This document shows, one piece after another, positions 18,340 to 27,984 of a stretch of DNA of 64,000 nucleotides. Origin of the DNA: DATGMS01 sp035303945 (lineage in GTDB: Bacteria; Bacteroidota; Bacteroidia; Cytophagales; Cyclobacteriaceae); assembly GCA_035303945.1 (NCBI GenBank), contig DATGQZ010000007.1, positions 62,001 to 126,000 of the forward strand, given 5' to 3'. Below the pieces are notes generated by a model. It had not been told where the DNA came from, did no database searches, and saw nothing but the letters and a program-made list of their open reading frames with translations. Numbering within the stretch: position 1 is the first letter of the stretch; each line of letters begins with the position of its first letter. A program made the translations under genes and the position numbers.

Positions 18340-19944
18340 ATGAAAAATAATCATCTATTTGCAAATCTGCGTTCGGATTTTGCATCAGGCTTGGTGGTTT
18401 TCTTGGTGGCTCTCCCCCTTTGCTTGGGAATAGCGTTAGCATCCGGAGCACCCTTATTTGCCGGTATTATCACAGGCGTTGTAGGCGGTATAGTGGTAGG
18501 CTTTTTAAGCCAATCCCACATCAGCGTGTCAGGTCCTGCGGCCGGCTTGACAGCCATCGTGTTTGTTGCCATTTCCGATCTTGGCTATGAAGCCTTTCTA
18601 GTCGCAGTCGTTTTGGCCGGCGCCATGCAGTTTTTGCTAGGCCTAGTCAAAGCAGGGACCATCTCCAACTACTTCCCTTCGAATGTTATTGAAGGAATGC
18701 TTGCTGGCATCGGGGTAATCATCTTTATTCAACAGATTCCCCATGCCTTAGGATCAGACGTTGAAATCAGCAGCGGTTTGGGGATCTTTACTTCTGTATT
18801 TGCCGCCTTTCAAGACATACAACCTGGCATCGTCATCATTACGATCGCTTCTTTGGCCGTACTCATTGCCTGGCAAAAAATACCGGCACTTAAAAAATTG
18901 AAACTCATCCCCGGCGCTTTGGTAGCTGTGGTCTTGGGCGTCATTATTAATAGCCTCTTCATCTTAACCGGCAGCCCGCTTGCCGTAGGAGCGGATTATT
19001 TGGTTAGCCTTCCAGTTCCATCCAGTATAGATGAACTGAAAGCAGTGTTTATCACCCCTTCCTTTGAGGCAGTTGCTGACCCAGGAGTTTGGGTGGTAGC
19101 GGTTACCATCACCATAGTTGCCTCTATTGAAACTTTACTATGTATTGAGGCTACTGAAAGAATAGATCCCTTGAAACGCTTTGTCAACACGAACGTAGAA
19201 TTGCGTGCCCAAGGGATTGGTAATATGATCAGCGGGGCCTTAGGTGGGTTGCCCATGACCTCTGTAGTCGTACGATCATCAGCAAACGCTAATGCAGGGG
19301 CAAAATCCAAGATGTCTGCCATCATTCACGGTGTACTCCTTTTGGTCTGCGTGGCCTCTATTCCTTCCTTGCTCAACAGGATCCCAATGGCTACGCTTGC
19401 TGCGATTTTATTGACCATCGGTTATAAGTTGGCTAACCCCGCCACCATCAAACATTTCTGGGAGAAAGGAAAATACCAGTTTGTTCCTTTCATTGTAACC
19501 TTACTAGCTGTAGTATTCCTTGACCTCCTGAAGGGAGTAGCACTAGGAATGATCATCAGCGTAATCTCCATCCTGAGGGGCAATATCAAACGAGCCTACT
19601 ACTTCAGAAAAGAGCAGTATAAGGATGGTGACATCATCAGGGTAGATCTGGCCCAGGAAGTTTCATTCCTCAATAAGGCAGCGATCAAGTTGACGCTGAA
19701 TAACCTCCCTAGCAATAGCAAAGTTATCATCAACGCCTCGGACACCGTATACATTGCCCATGATGTCCTTGACCTCATCCATGAATTTAAAACAGTGAAT
19801 GCTCCCGAAAAGAACATTGAGGTGCTATTGGTTGGATTTAAAGAAGCCTACAAGCTTGAAAACGATCTGGACAATAACAATAATGTCTTCGTTGAGCATA
19901 ATCTGGTCTCTCAAGATAAGGATCATCAAATCTTTAGAAATTAA
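18340..19944 (+). CDS. SulP family anion transporter, probably bicarbonate
   Basis: This 534-residue protein begins with the SulP signature region: LRSDFASGLVVFLVALPLCL and then SGAPLFAGIITGVVGGIVVG. It has about 11-14 hydrophobic segments up to residue 420. A STAS domain occupies about 435-534 (EVSFLNKAAIKLTLNNLP, then VIINASDTVYIAHDVLDL). The gene is followed 38 bases later by a beta-carbonic anhydrase. Such SulP/carbonic anhydrase neighbours or fusions point to bicarbonate uptake coupled to CO2/HCO3- interconversion, though sulfate or other anions cannot be excluded. Confidence 0.9.
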   Translation: MKNNHLFANLRSDFASGLVVFLVALPLCLGIALASGAPLFAGIITGVVGGIVVGFLSQSHISVSGPAAGLTAIVFVAISDLGYEAFLVAVVLAGAMQFLLGLVKAGTISNYFPSNVIEGMLAGIGVIIFIQQIPHALGSDVEISSGLGIFTSVFAAFQDIQPGIVIITIASLAVLIAWQKIPALKKLKLIPGALVAVVLGVIINSLFILTGSPLAVGADYLVSLPVPSSIDELKAVFITPSFEAVADPGVWVVAVTITIVASIETLLCIEATERIDPLKRFVNTNVELRAQGIGNMISGALGGLPMTSVVVRSSANANAGAKSKMSAIIHGVLLLVCVASIPSLLNRIPMATLAAILLTIGYKLANPATIKHFWEKGKYQFVPFIVTLLAVVFLDLLKGVALGMIISVISILRGNIKRAYYFRKEQYKDGDIIRVDLAQEVSFLNKAAIKLTLNNLPSNSKVIINASDTVYIAHDVLDLIHEFKTVNAPEKNIEVLLVGFKEAYKLENDLDNNNNVFVEHNLVSQDKDHQIFRN

Positions 19945-19982
19945 TCGTCCATCAGGACTACGTATTAAAATATTTACTTAGC

Positions 19983-20633
19983 ATGAAAACTCAGACTGCA
20001 GAAACACAAGCTAACCTCACCCCAGGTAAAGCTTTAGAAATATTGAAAGAAGGTAACCGGAGATTTGTAAACAATCTCAAAATCAACAGAAACCTACTTG
20101 AGCAGGTCAATGCAACCAAAGATGGGCAATTCCCCTTTGCCATCGTCCTTAGCTGTATTGATAGCCGGACTTCCGCTGAACTGATCTTTGATCAAGGTCT
20201 TGGAGATATCTTTAGCGTGCGAATTGCAGGCAATGTCTTGAACAACGACATTATCGGAAGTATGGAATTTGCCTGCAAATTGGCTGGTTCAAAGCTGATC
20301 GTAGTGCTTGGCCACAGCAGGTGTGGAGCCGTCAAGGGCGCCTGTGCAGGCGTTGAGATGGGGAAGCTCACTGAATTGCTTCACAAGGTTCATCCTTCAA
20401 TTGAAAGGGTGAGGACCGACATGCCCAATACAGATCCTACCGATCCCGAATTTATCAAGGAGGTAGAGCGTCAAAATGTATTCGTCACCATCGACCATAT
20501 CCTGAAGGAAAGCCCCGTCTTAAAAGGATTGGTGGATACCGGCGAAATAGGCATCACTGGAGGCTACTACGATGTTGAGTCAGGCGAAGTGGAATTTATA
20601 AAAGAACTTGTTGCTGAATCCGTGACAGGGTAA
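19983..20633 (+). CDS. Beta-class carbonic anhydrase
   Basis: This 216-residue protein catalyses CO2 + H2O to bicarbonate. The zinc site is clear: C58 with the catalytic dyad D60/R62 in SCIDSRTS, and H111/C114 in VLGHSRCGAVKGAC. The intervening IFSVRIAGNV is the family pattern. There is no signal peptide, so it is cytoplasmic. It is probably co-transcribed with the SulP transporter 38 bases upstream and ends at a terminator about 10 bases downstream. Confidence 0.95.
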   Translation: MKTQTAETQANLTPGKALEILKEGNRRFVNNLKINRNLLEQVNATKDGQFPFAIVLSCIDSRTSAELIFDQGLGDIFSVRIAGNVLNNDIIGSMEFACKLAGSKLIVVLGHSRCGAVKGACAGVEMGKLTELLHKVHPSIERVRTDMPNTDPTDPEFIKEVERQNVFVTIDHILKESPVLKGLVDTGEIGITGGYYDVESGEVEFIKELVAESVTG

Positions 20634-20642
20634 TCCTATTTG

Positions 20643-20672
20643 TAAAAAGGGCAGTTTTACTGCCCTTTTTCC
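20643..20672 (+). terminator. Terminator of the SulP/carbonic anhydrase unit
   Basis: AAAAAGGGCAG and CTGCCCTTTTT pair around a TTTTA loop, giving a GC-rich stem with flanking A and T runs just after the carbonic anhydrase stop. Confidence 0.88.
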
Positions 20673-20763
20673 TTATCTGCCTTTTTCCAGAAAAAGCTCC
20701 TATTGCTGAACTTATTTTGTTTTCCTCCTTGTTTACCCCATGTACAAATAGAAAGGGTAATTT

Positions 20764-22830
20764 ATGTCAGAATTTATTGTAGCAGGAGCGCCAATCACTA
20801 AACGAATTCACCAAGAACTTACGATACACGGCCATACACGCATCGACCCTTATTATTGGTTAAACGACCGTTCAAATCCTGAAGTCATAGACTATCTTAA
20901 GCAGGAAAATGACTACCTCCGAGACCAACTGAAGCATACTGAGGCTTTTCAGGAATCTCTTTTTCAGGAAATGAAAGGAAGAATTAAGGAGGAGGATGAA
21001 AGTGTACCTTATCTCAAAAACGGCTATTACTACTATACAAAATATATAAAAGGAGGCGAATATCCCCTATTCTGCAGGAGAAAAGAAAGCATGTCTGCTG
21101 AAGAGGAAGTTCTACTCGACATCAACTTATTGGCTAAGGACTACGAATATATGAATGTGGGCTCTATAGAAGTTGCCCCTAACCAACAGCTATTGGCTTT
21201 TTCCCAAGACAGCGTGGGACGCAGAATCTATGATATCAGATTTAAAGATCTAATTTCAGGAGAGTTCTTGGAAGATCGGATAGCCGCAGTCACGGGAAAT
21301 ATTATCTGGGCTAATGACAATCAGACTTTGTTTTATTCCAGGCAGGATCCCGACACCTTAAGATCTTTTCAAATTTATAAACACGTACTCGGAAGTAAGC
21401 AAGAGGAAGATGTGCTGGTATTTCAAGAAGATGATGAAACCTTCACCTGCCAGGTCGGTAAATCCAAATCCAAAAAGTATATCTTCATTACTTCACAAAG
21501 TACGGTGTCTACTGAAACCCGAATGCTTTTAGCAGATGATCCTAATGGAGATAGCGTGCTGATTCAGGAACGAATCCGGGATCTAGAGTATTCTGTAGAA
21601 CATTACGAAGACCATCTTCTCATATTGACGAATGAAGGCGGTGCCCGTAATTTTAAACTGGTTAGAACTCCGCTCACTGCCACGGCAAAGGAAAATTGGG
21701 TTGATCTAATCCCGCATCGAGAGGATGTATTGCTGGAGGGATTTGAACTGTTTAAGGATTTCTTGGTATTGGAGGAAAGGTTTAACGGCTTGATCCGCAT
21801 CCAAATCCTAGAGTGGAAGGATATGTCATCTCATTATATCGCCTTTGATGATCCTGCTTATTCGGCATGGATTGGGCATAACCCGGAGTTCGACAGTGAC
21901 ATCTTACGCTTCGGCTATAATTCGCTGACCACGCCCGCATCTACTTTTGATTACCATATGCATACGGAAGAAAGAGTATTGCTAAAGCAGCAGGAAATCA
22001 TGGGCGGCTATGATCCACTTGCGTATCTTTCCGAAAGGCTTTGGGCAACGGCGGACGACGGCACCCGAATTCCCATTTCTCTCGTGTATAAAAAAGAACT
22101 GTTTCGAAAGGATGGGACTAATCCTTTGCTGCAATACGCTTATGGATCGTACGGCTACAGCACTGATCCTATTTTTAGCCCCAGTAGGCTAAGCCTTTTA
22201 GACCGCGGTTTTGTATTTGCTATAGCCCATATACGGGGAGGGCAGGAATTGGGCCGACAGTGGTATGAGGATGGTAAGATGCTTAAAAAGATGAACACCT
22301 TTACAGATTTCATAGCCTGTTCGAAGCATTTAATCCTGGAAAAGTACACCAGTCCAGAGAATCTTTATGCCATGGGAGGAAGTGCCGGAGGCTTGCTAAT
22401 GGGTGCAGTAATGAACCTAGCTCCTAAACTTTACAATGGCATTGTCGCAGCAGTTCCCTTTGTAGATGTGGTTACTACCATGTTAGATGAAAGCATCCCA
22501 TTGACCACCGGTGAGTTTGATGAGTGGGGAAATCCAAAAGACAAGGAATATTATGAGTATATGCTGTCTTATTCTCCTTATGACAATGTTGCCAACATGG
22601 AGTATCCGCACCTGTTGGTCACCTCAGGGTTGCATGATAGTCAGGTGCAGTATTGGGAACCTACCAAGTGGGTAGCCAGACTTCGGGAGATGAAGACAGA
22701 TGATAAGAAACTGCTGTTATATACCAATATGGAGGCGGGACATGGAGGGGCTTCGGGCCGGTTCCGTGCCCTACGGGAATTGGCTATGGAGTACGCATTT
22801 ATTCTTGATTTGGCAGGAAAAATAGACTGA
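20764..22830 (+). CDS. Oligopeptidase B-like S9A serine peptidase
   Basis: This 688-residue protein has the prolyl-oligopeptidase layout: an N-terminal part (GHTRIDPYYWLNDR), a seven-bladed propeller at about 75-400, and an alpha/beta-hydrolase domain at about 420-688. The catalytic triad is S540 (MGGSAGGLLMG), D625 (SGLHDSQVQYWEP) and H660 (NMEAGHGGASGR). The last pattern and IAHIRGGQELGRQWYEDGK favour oligopeptidase B, which cleaves short peptides after Arg or Lys. No signal peptide is present, so it is probably cytoplasmic. It ends at a hairpin shared with the convergent DUF4136 gene. Confidence 0.92.
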   Translation: MSEFIVAGAPITKRIHQELTIHGHTRIDPYYWLNDRSNPEVIDYLKQENDYLRDQLKHTEAFQESLFQEMKGRIKEEDESVPYLKNGYYYYTKYIKGGEYPLFCRRKESMSAEEEVLLDINLLAKDYEYMNVGSIEVAPNQQLLAFSQDSVGRRIYDIRFKDLISGEFLEDRIAAVTGNIIWANDNQTLFYSRQDPDTLRSFQIYKHVLGSKQEEDVLVFQEDDETFTCQVGKSKSKKYIFITSQSTVSTETRMLLADDPNGDSVLIQERIRDLEYSVEHYEDHLLILTNEGGARNFKLVRTPLTATAKENWVDLIPHREDVLLEGFELFKDFLVLEERFNGLIRIQILEWKDMSSHYIAFDDPAYSAWIGHNPEFDSDILRFGYNSLTTPASTFDYHMHTEERVLLKQQEIMGGYDPLAYLSERLWATADDGTRIPISLVYKKELFRKDGTNPLLQYAYGSYGYSTDPIFSPSRLSLLDRGFVFAIAHIRGGQELGRQWYEDGKMLKKMNTFTDFIACSKHLILEKYTSPENLYAMGGSAGGLLMGAVMNLAPKLYNGIVAAVPFVDVVTTMLDESIPLTTGEFDEWGNPKDKEYYEYMLSYSPYDNVANMEYPHLLVTSGLHDSQVQYWEPTKWVARLREMKTDDKKLLLYTNMEAGHGGASGRFRALRELAMEYAFILDLAGKID

Positions 22831-22839
22831 TAAAAAACC

Positions 22840-22873
22840 AGAAGGGCAGGTTCTATAGTAGATCCTGCCCTTT
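22840..22873. terminator. Terminator between convergent S9 peptidase and DUF4136 genes
   Basis: AGAAGGGCAGG pairs with CCTGCCCTTTCT around a loop of 13 bases. The hairpin overlaps the last codons of the minus-strand DUF4136 gene. An A6 tract upstream gives a T run for minus-strand transcripts. Confidence 0.7.
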
Positions 22874-23461
22874 CTGCTTTTCTTGTGTTAGTGGCATCAA
22901 TTTTTTGTCAAACTCCGCTATTATGCGTTCTGTGGATGCCTGTATATTTTTTTCCAATTGTTTGGGCTTGGTAACTTCTCCTACAGCGCTGATACGTAAG
23001 ATGGCCTCATCTTTCTTGGTATCAATAAAATCTATTACCACTTCTCCTAAATTGTATTTTTCGACTTTAAAACCGCCGTTACGATGGTAGTCATAGGGGT
23101 AAGGATAACGCCACATATAGGGATTGTACATCCCCCAGCCCCAAGGATTATGAGCCATGGTGTTTATTTCCTTTTGGTTTTGACTTAATATGGTGTTGTA
23201 GCGTAGGATGACGTCAGGGTCATTGATGTCAAGCACATAACCTCTCTTTTCCATACTGGAAATTAATTTCTCTTGAAAGACCTTATCTAAATCAGTTGAA
23301 CCATACACATTTTTCCCTGGATATTGATTTTCTATTGCAAAAGTTTTAAAGGCTACCTCATTCGGCAATTGTTCTTTTTCAAGAAATACCCGAACAGGGT
23401 TACAAGCTGTCAATCCCAACAGGACCAGGCAAAAAAAAGCGATATAACATCTGTTTTTCAT
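22853..23461 (-). CDS. DUF4136 domain lipoprotein
   Basis: This 202-residue protein has a lipoprotein signal (MKNRCYIAFFCLVLLGLTAC, lipobox Cys20). The mature part begins with a strand and helix pattern typical of DUF4136 (AFKTFAIENQ). An LPS/lipoprotein-like core (VFQEKLISSMEKRGY, DPDVILRYNT) and a Trp/Tyr/Pro-rich loop (WGWGMYNPYMWRYPYPY) follow. It ends with the repeated strand NLGEVVIDFIDTKKDEAILR and a helix. The family is common in Bacteroidota envelopes but has no settled function. It lies 38 bases downstream of rmuC and is probably co-transcribed. Confidence 0.82.
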   Translation of the reverse strand: MKNRCYIAFFCLVLLGLTACNPVRVFLEKEQLPNEVAFKTFAIENQYPGKNVYGSTDLDKVFQEKLISSMEKRGYVLDINDPDVILRYNTILSQNQKEINTMAHNPWGWGMYNPYMWRYPYPYDYHRNGGFKVEKYNLGEVVIDFIDTKKDEAILRISAVGEVTKPKQLEKNIQASTERIIAEFDKKLMPLTQEKQKGQDLL

Positions 23462-23499
23462 ATTTCTCCTTTTTGTAAATAAAAACGACAGAAGTACGT

Positions 23500-24759
23500 C
23501 TAAGTTGTATAATCTCTATCCGGCAATTCAGATGATCCGCCAGGTATCTCTTCCACATCTTTAAGCTTTTTTTGAATGACACGTGTTCTTGTTCCTACCA
23601 AATAATCCAGATCTGAATGTGCATCGGTAAGCTTCTTTTGTGCTTTTTGGATGAGCACTCCAAACTTATTGAATTCAGCTTTCACCTCTCCCAATACCTT
23701 CCATACTTCACTGCTACGCTTTTGAATGGCAAGGGTTTTAAAACCCATCTGCAAGCTGTTTAGCATGGCCGCTAACGTTGTCGGACCTGTCACCACTACA
23801 CGGAAATCCCGCTGCAGCTGCTGTAGCAGTTCCGGATCCCTTATGACTTCCGCATAGAGGCTTTCCATAGGTAAAAATAAAACGGCAAAATCTGTGGTAT
23901 ATGGCGGATGAATATATTTCTGACAAATATCCTGAGCACATTTCCTTACAGCCCTGAACAACTCAGTTTTACAATTGCTGATAAGCATCTTATCACCTAT
24001 ATCGTAAGCATCCAAAAGTCGATGATAGGCATCTTGGGGAAATTTGGCATCTATTGGCAGGAAAACAGGCAGGCCGTCTTGCATACCCGGAAGTCTTACC
24101 GCAAATTCTACCCTTTCACCATGAGCTGGATGAACTGCAACATTACTTTGGTATTGATCAGGTGCTAGAATATTATCCAAAATGGCGGCCAGCTGATATT
24201 CCCCCATCACACCCCTGGTTTTTACATTGCTCAATACCCGCTTCAGGTCCCCTACTCCAGTGGCCAATGTCTGCATCTCGCCTAATCCCTTTTGCACCGC
24301 CAACAGTTGCTGAGACACCGCCTCAAAGGATTTGCCTATTCTGGACTCCAAGGTCTTTTGCAGCTTTTCATCAACAGTTTCCCGCATCTGATCAAGCCGT
24401 TCTTCAGTAGATCGAAGCATCCTTTCCTGCCGCTGTACAAGCTCGGCAAATTTCTCCCGCTGAAGCTCATTGAATTCCCGCACATTTTCCCGGAAGAGTA
24501 AACCAAAGTCTTTTAGCGTATCCGTCTGATCTTTAGAGGTGGCGCGCAAGGTCTCAAACACTGTTTTAAAGTGTGCATTCACTAATTGAGCAATCTCCAT
24601 GCGGTTAACAGCCATTTGGCGATTAAAGTCCTCCTTCAGCATTTCGGCCTGCATGTCATTAGAGTTGTTTTTATCCATAGAAGACACCTTCATCCACAGC
24701 ATCAACATAAATAACAGATTCAGCCCAAAAAGCCCTATGAGGACGATATTATTATCCAT
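23500..24759 (-). CDS. rmuC: DNA recombination protein RmuC
   Basis: This 419-residue protein has an N-terminal hydrophobic anchor (IVLIGLFGLNLLFMLMLW, about 5-22) and a long coiled coil from about 30 to 165 (MLRSTEERLDQMRETVDEKL). The RmuC nuclease-like core follows at about 180-385, with KTRGVMGEYQLAAILDNI, LPIDAKFPQDAY and FLPMESLYAEV, all family landmarks. RmuC limits recombination at inverted repeats and is thought to be a PD-(D/E)xK-related nuclease. The DUF4136 lipoprotein follows in the same direction. Confidence 0.93.
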   Translation of the reverse strand: MDNNIVLIGLFGLNLLFMLMLWMKVSSMDKNNSNDMQAEMLKEDFNRQMAVNRMEIAQLVNAHFKTVFETLRATSKDQTDTLKDFGLLFRENVREFNELQREKFAELVQRQERMLRSTEERLDQMRETVDEKLQKTLESRIGKSFEAVSQQLLAVQKGLGEMQTLATGVGDLKRVLSNVKTRGVMGEYQLAAILDNILAPDQYQSNVAVHPAHGERVEFAVRLPGMQDGLPVFLPIDAKFPQDAYHRLLDAYDIGDKMLISNCKTELFRAVRKCAQDICQKYIHPPYTTDFAVLFLPMESLYAEVIRDPELLQQLQRDFRVVVTGPTTLAAMLNSLQMGFKTLAIQKRSSEVWKVLGEVKAEFNKFGVLIQKAQKKLTDAHSDLDYLVGTRTRVIQKKLKDVEEIPGGSSELPDRDYTT

Positions 24760-24918
24760 ACAAGCATCCTATTTGATAAAGGCAAAATAATGGGATCATC
24801 AGCGAATACCTAAAATTTGAGGTAAAAGAATTTAACGCATTTCAGGTAATTCAGTGTTTGATGGTACAATATCTCATGAGATGCTGACACAACAGCCTGT
24901 TTTGTTTATTTTGGCACC

Positions 24919-26499
24919 GTGATAAGGGGCAAACAAACTGGAACACTGTTATCAGCCTACCTGGGTAAGCGCTCTTTGGTCGCTGGAAGCTGCTTTCTGA
25001 TTGTTTATTGGGTTTTCGGATATGACGGCATCACATTCAGCGATGAAGTCAGTTATCTGCAACTGGGTCATAAGCTTTGGAATCAGCAACCAGTGCTGAC
25101 CGACTATCATTTTACCTCGCGTTGGGGTGCCTTTTTATTTTCGGGTTTTTTCACCCACATCTTTGGGTTTAGTGACAGAGCAGCCAGCATTGCTACTCTC
25201 ATTTTTTACTTGCTCACCTTGTATGTGGTATGGAGCATTACACCTGAAGCTTATAAAAAATTGGCAGTGCTATTTTTTGTGACGCATGTTTATCTCCTTC
25301 ATTTCCTCAGCAAAGTTTATCCAGACGGTTTTCTGTTATTGTGGACCATACTCATTCCGGCTGCTGCCATCTGGCGTTCACGAAAACCAGTATTGGCAGC
25401 ACTTGTTATGGCTTTAGCGTTTTTCATTGGATTTTGCACCAAGGAGACGATCGTGCTGCTGGCACCTTTCCCCCTGTTATTGCTGGTGGCGGATATACGA
25501 TCAAAAAAGAGGTTGCTTTTTTATTATTCCTTTGCCGCTTTCGTCCTGTTGATTGCCGTGATGTACCTGGGATATTACCAATGGAAGTGTGGAGACTGGG
25601 CATTCCGGTTCAAAACTATTGAGAATGGTCACTATAGCTCCTTGTACTCATTTTACGATAAAAGCCAGTCTGAAATTTTAAAACGAATCAGTTACCTACC
25701 CATTATTCGCATGATCGAACGAACATACTGGCTATGGGTAACATTAGCAATTCCAGGAATATTTTATGGAATTATGGGACGGTATAAGATACTTCATGAA
25801 TTTGCTCTTACTTCATTAACCGTTATTATAGGCTTTTGGTGGACTACCACTTCATTTCAATTCTATAGTCCCCTGCCGTTAAACCCGCGCCATCTCATTA
25901 TATTAATCGCTCCCCTGTCGGTTTGTATTGCCATAGGATCTTATTATTGGCAATCTTCGCGCAACTGGAGAGCGATCCTCGCTATCACGTTATTCTTAGG
26001 CGGGATCTACGCGATCGCTTACATTGATTGGAAGGTAGGGGCTTTTTATGGGGTATTTGCTGCCTTACTATTTCTCAAAAACAAGAGGCTCCAATTTGCT
26101 ACGATGGCTGTTGCATTACTTATACCCGCCATGTTTTCCATTTACTATCAACACCGGCTAAAGAATTATCCGCAGTTTCTTGAAGTATTCAAATCGGAAG
26201 CACGTAAGGCTACCAAACAAGCTCCTCTTCTAACACACGATTTTGTCTATTTTAGCCGAGAGATATTGTTAGAAGAGCCGGATACGCCCGCACAGGTACT
26301 GTCGCTGCTGGAGATAGACAGTTTACAAGCAAATCCTCCGGGTAGCTTCACCCTATTTATCTATAAATATTATCAACACGCTTATCCCTTGGAGCAGGAA
26401 GTACTTGACCACGCGAAGAAATGGATTGACTCACATTATGTTCTTATTCAGGAGGAGCAGTATCCCCAAATCAGTGTGAAGAGATTCCGCATACGTTAG
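24919..26499 (+). CDS. Multi-pass membrane glycosyltransferase-like protein (GT39/ArnT type)
   Basis: This 526-residue polytopic protein begins at GTG 24919. No ATG precedes the first helices. About 11 hydrophobic segments are seen. An acidic residue pair sits in the first periplasmic loop (GITFSDEVSYLQLG), followed by FTSRWGAFLFSGFFTHIFG. This arrangement is typical of GT-C enzymes of the PMT/ArnT/DUF2029 group, which use polyprenyl-phosphate sugars. The C-terminal soluble part is about 120 residues. Donor and acceptor are unknown. Neighbours give no hint, and the gene looks monocistronic. Confidence 0.7.
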   Translation: MIRGKQTGTLLSAYLGKRSLVAGSCFLIVYWVFGYDGITFSDEVSYLQLGHKLWNQQPVLTDYHFTSRWGAFLFSGFFTHIFGFSDRAASIATLIFYLLTLYVVWSITPEAYKKLAVLFFVTHVYLLHFLSKVYPDGFLLLWTILIPAAAIWRSRKPVLAALVMALAFFIGFCTKETIVLLAPFPLLLLVADIRSKKRLLFYYSFAAFVLLIAVMYLGYYQWKCGDWAFRFKTIENGHYSSLYSFYDKSQSEILKRISYLPIIRMIERTYWLWVTLAIPGIFYGIMGRYKILHEFALTSLTVIIGFWWTTTSFQFYSPLPLNPRHLIILIAPLSVCIAIGSYYWQSSRNWRAILAITLFLGGIYAIAYIDWKVGAFYGVFAALLFLKNKRLQFATMAVALLIPAMFSIYYQHRLKNYPQFLEVFKSEARKATKQAPLLTHDFVYFSREILLEEPDTPAQVLSLLEIDSLQANPPGSFTLFIYKYYQHAYPLEQEVLDHAKKWIDSHYVLIQEEQYPQISVKRFRIR

Positions 26500-26532
26500 T
26501 CTGCTCCCAGCAAGAGAATCTTATTCCGGTAT

Positions 26533-27066
26533 TTAAAAACGCTTGCGCTGGAGAATCTCAGATACTACGACTGCATCTTTGATGGACTCAGGATTTTTTA
26601 ATATCTCTGCGTATCTGTTTCTTCTTTTAACATATCCAGAAACATCTTCGACGTCACCAAGGATCTTAGTATCCGCATTGAGGTCAATTTGATCATCCAA
26701 CTTTACCAGTGGTTCTTTCTCAAAACTTTTATAAGGGGAAGAGTAAACTTTTTCAGGAATTGGAAATTGTTCGGGATCTTCATAGCTAAAATACTTTCGC
26801 TGTACCGTAGGCGACTCCCGCTCATAAATTTCCTCTGCATAATCTTCCTCCGGTATGGCGGCACCCTCTAGGTCTCGCTCACGCTCTTCCTGATCCCGGC
26901 GAATTTCCTTGAGCAGCTCGTCAAAAGACACCGTTCTCTGTGGCTTCTCGGAGGGCTCTACCGGCTCTTGGGGCTGGCGTGGCTTATCCTTATTTAAAAA
27001 GTTAGAATAGATAAAATAAAAAATGATAGCTATAATATATATAAGGGTACTCAGGTCAAAATCCAT
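26533..27066 (-). CDS. Membrane-anchored acidic protein, unknown
   Basis: This 177-residue protein has a single hydrophobic segment near the N-terminus (LSTLIYIIAIIFYFIY, about 5-20). A Pro/Lys/Glu-rich linker and a charged region (SFDELLKEIRRDQEERERDL) follow. The conserved-looking C-terminus DAVVVSEILQRKRF resembles short proteins found across Bacteroidota. No enzyme motif is visible. It is convergent with the glycosyltransferase-like gene and likely exposes its tail to the cytoplasm. Confidence 0.65.
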   Translation of the reverse strand: MDFDLSTLIYIIAIIFYFIYSNFLNKDKPRQPQEPVEPSEKPQRTVSFDELLKEIRRDQEERERDLEGAAIPEEDYAEEIYERESPTVQRKYFSYEDPEQFPIPEKVYSSPYKSFEKEPLVKLDDQIDLNADTKILGDVEDVSGYVKRRNRYAEILKNPESIKDAVVVSEILQRKRF

Positions 27067-27168
27067 AGCAATGGTTTAAAGATACAATATAGCATAAAAT
27101 CCGTTTAACCCAAATTGCTTAAGCAGCCAAACACGACGCCTCTGTCCAAGGGACGGGTTCAAAGCAGG

Positions 27169-27972
27169 CTATTGACCTAGCTTATAAACAGCCAGTACTG
27201 GCAAATGATCAGAAGCATAAGGCTCATCTATTACCTGATGTTCCATTACCTGCAAAGCAGCTTCTTTATTGACCATGATATAATCGATTGTCCGTCGGGG
27301 CTGTACCTGCGGAACAGTAAAGCCACAGCCGTCCGTGCAAGAGCGGAAGAAATGCTGATCCAGCAACTGTATGGAAGCGCTTTCAGGCACGGCATTAAAG
27401 TCGCCTACCATAATCACAGGCAAAGGTTCAGATTCAAATATTTCAACAATCCTTTGTGCTTGTAGCAAGTTATTTTCGGCGTTTGTATAATCCAGATGGG
27501 TATTGGCAAACTTCAATTCCTTCTCCCCTACCTCTACCGTTACTACCGCAAGGGTACGTGGTTCAGCATTTACGCCCTCCAGATTGGGTAATTCATACCT
27601 TCTGCTTTCCTTAATAGGAAATTTGGAAAGTATTACTGTACCATACTCTCCCCCTTGATAATCAATCCCCTTGGAAAAGTAAACGTGCATATCTGTCATC
27701 TTCCCCAGCTCGACAGCTTGGTTGAGCGCCTTTCCTGATCGAAGGGTATGCACATCTATTTCCTGCAATCCTACGAGATCAGCCCGACTCTCTTGAATTA
27801 CCTTTGCTATAGCATCCAAATCAATTTTATCAGGATGGGATGGCGGATTGGCGTGGTGGATGTTATATGATAGTACTCTTAAAAGATTCATATTAGCTTG
27901 CGTGTTACTCTTTTGTTGGCAGGCAGAGACAGCAAGAATAAGGCTGAGTGAGAATAATAGAAGCTTTGTCAT
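27169..27972 (-). CDS. Endonuclease/exonuclease/phosphatase family lipoprotein
   Basis: This 267-residue protein has a lipoprotein signal (MTKLLLFSLSLILAVSAC). The metal-dependent EEP fold is recognisable from LRVLSYNIHH (Asn in strand 1), DLVGLQEIDVHT (catalytic Glu), FANTHLDYTNAENN, VIMVGDFNAVPES (Asp/Asn) and YASDHLPVLAVY (the Asp-His end). Members hydrolyse phosphodiesters or phosphomonoesters in nucleic acids, inositol phosphates or lipids. As an exported lipoprotein a phosphatase or phospholipase role is more likely than DNA repair. It starts 12 bases after the AgcS gene ends, so the two are probably co-transcribed. Confidence 0.88.
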   Translation of the reverse strand: MTKLLLFSLSLILAVSACQQKSNTQANMNLLRVLSYNIHHANPPSHPDKIDLDAIAKVIQESRADLVGLQEIDVHTLRSGKALNQAVELGKMTDMHVYFSKGIDYQGGEYGTVILSKFPIKESRRYELPNLEGVNAEPRTLAVVTVEVGEKELKFANTHLDYTNAENNLLQAQRIVEIFESEPLPVIMVGDFNAVPESASIQLLDQHFFRSCTDGCGFTVPQVQPRRTIDYIMVNKEAALQVMEHQVIDEPYASDHLPVLAVYKLGQ

Positions 27973-27984
27973 AGGTAGTAGGGT

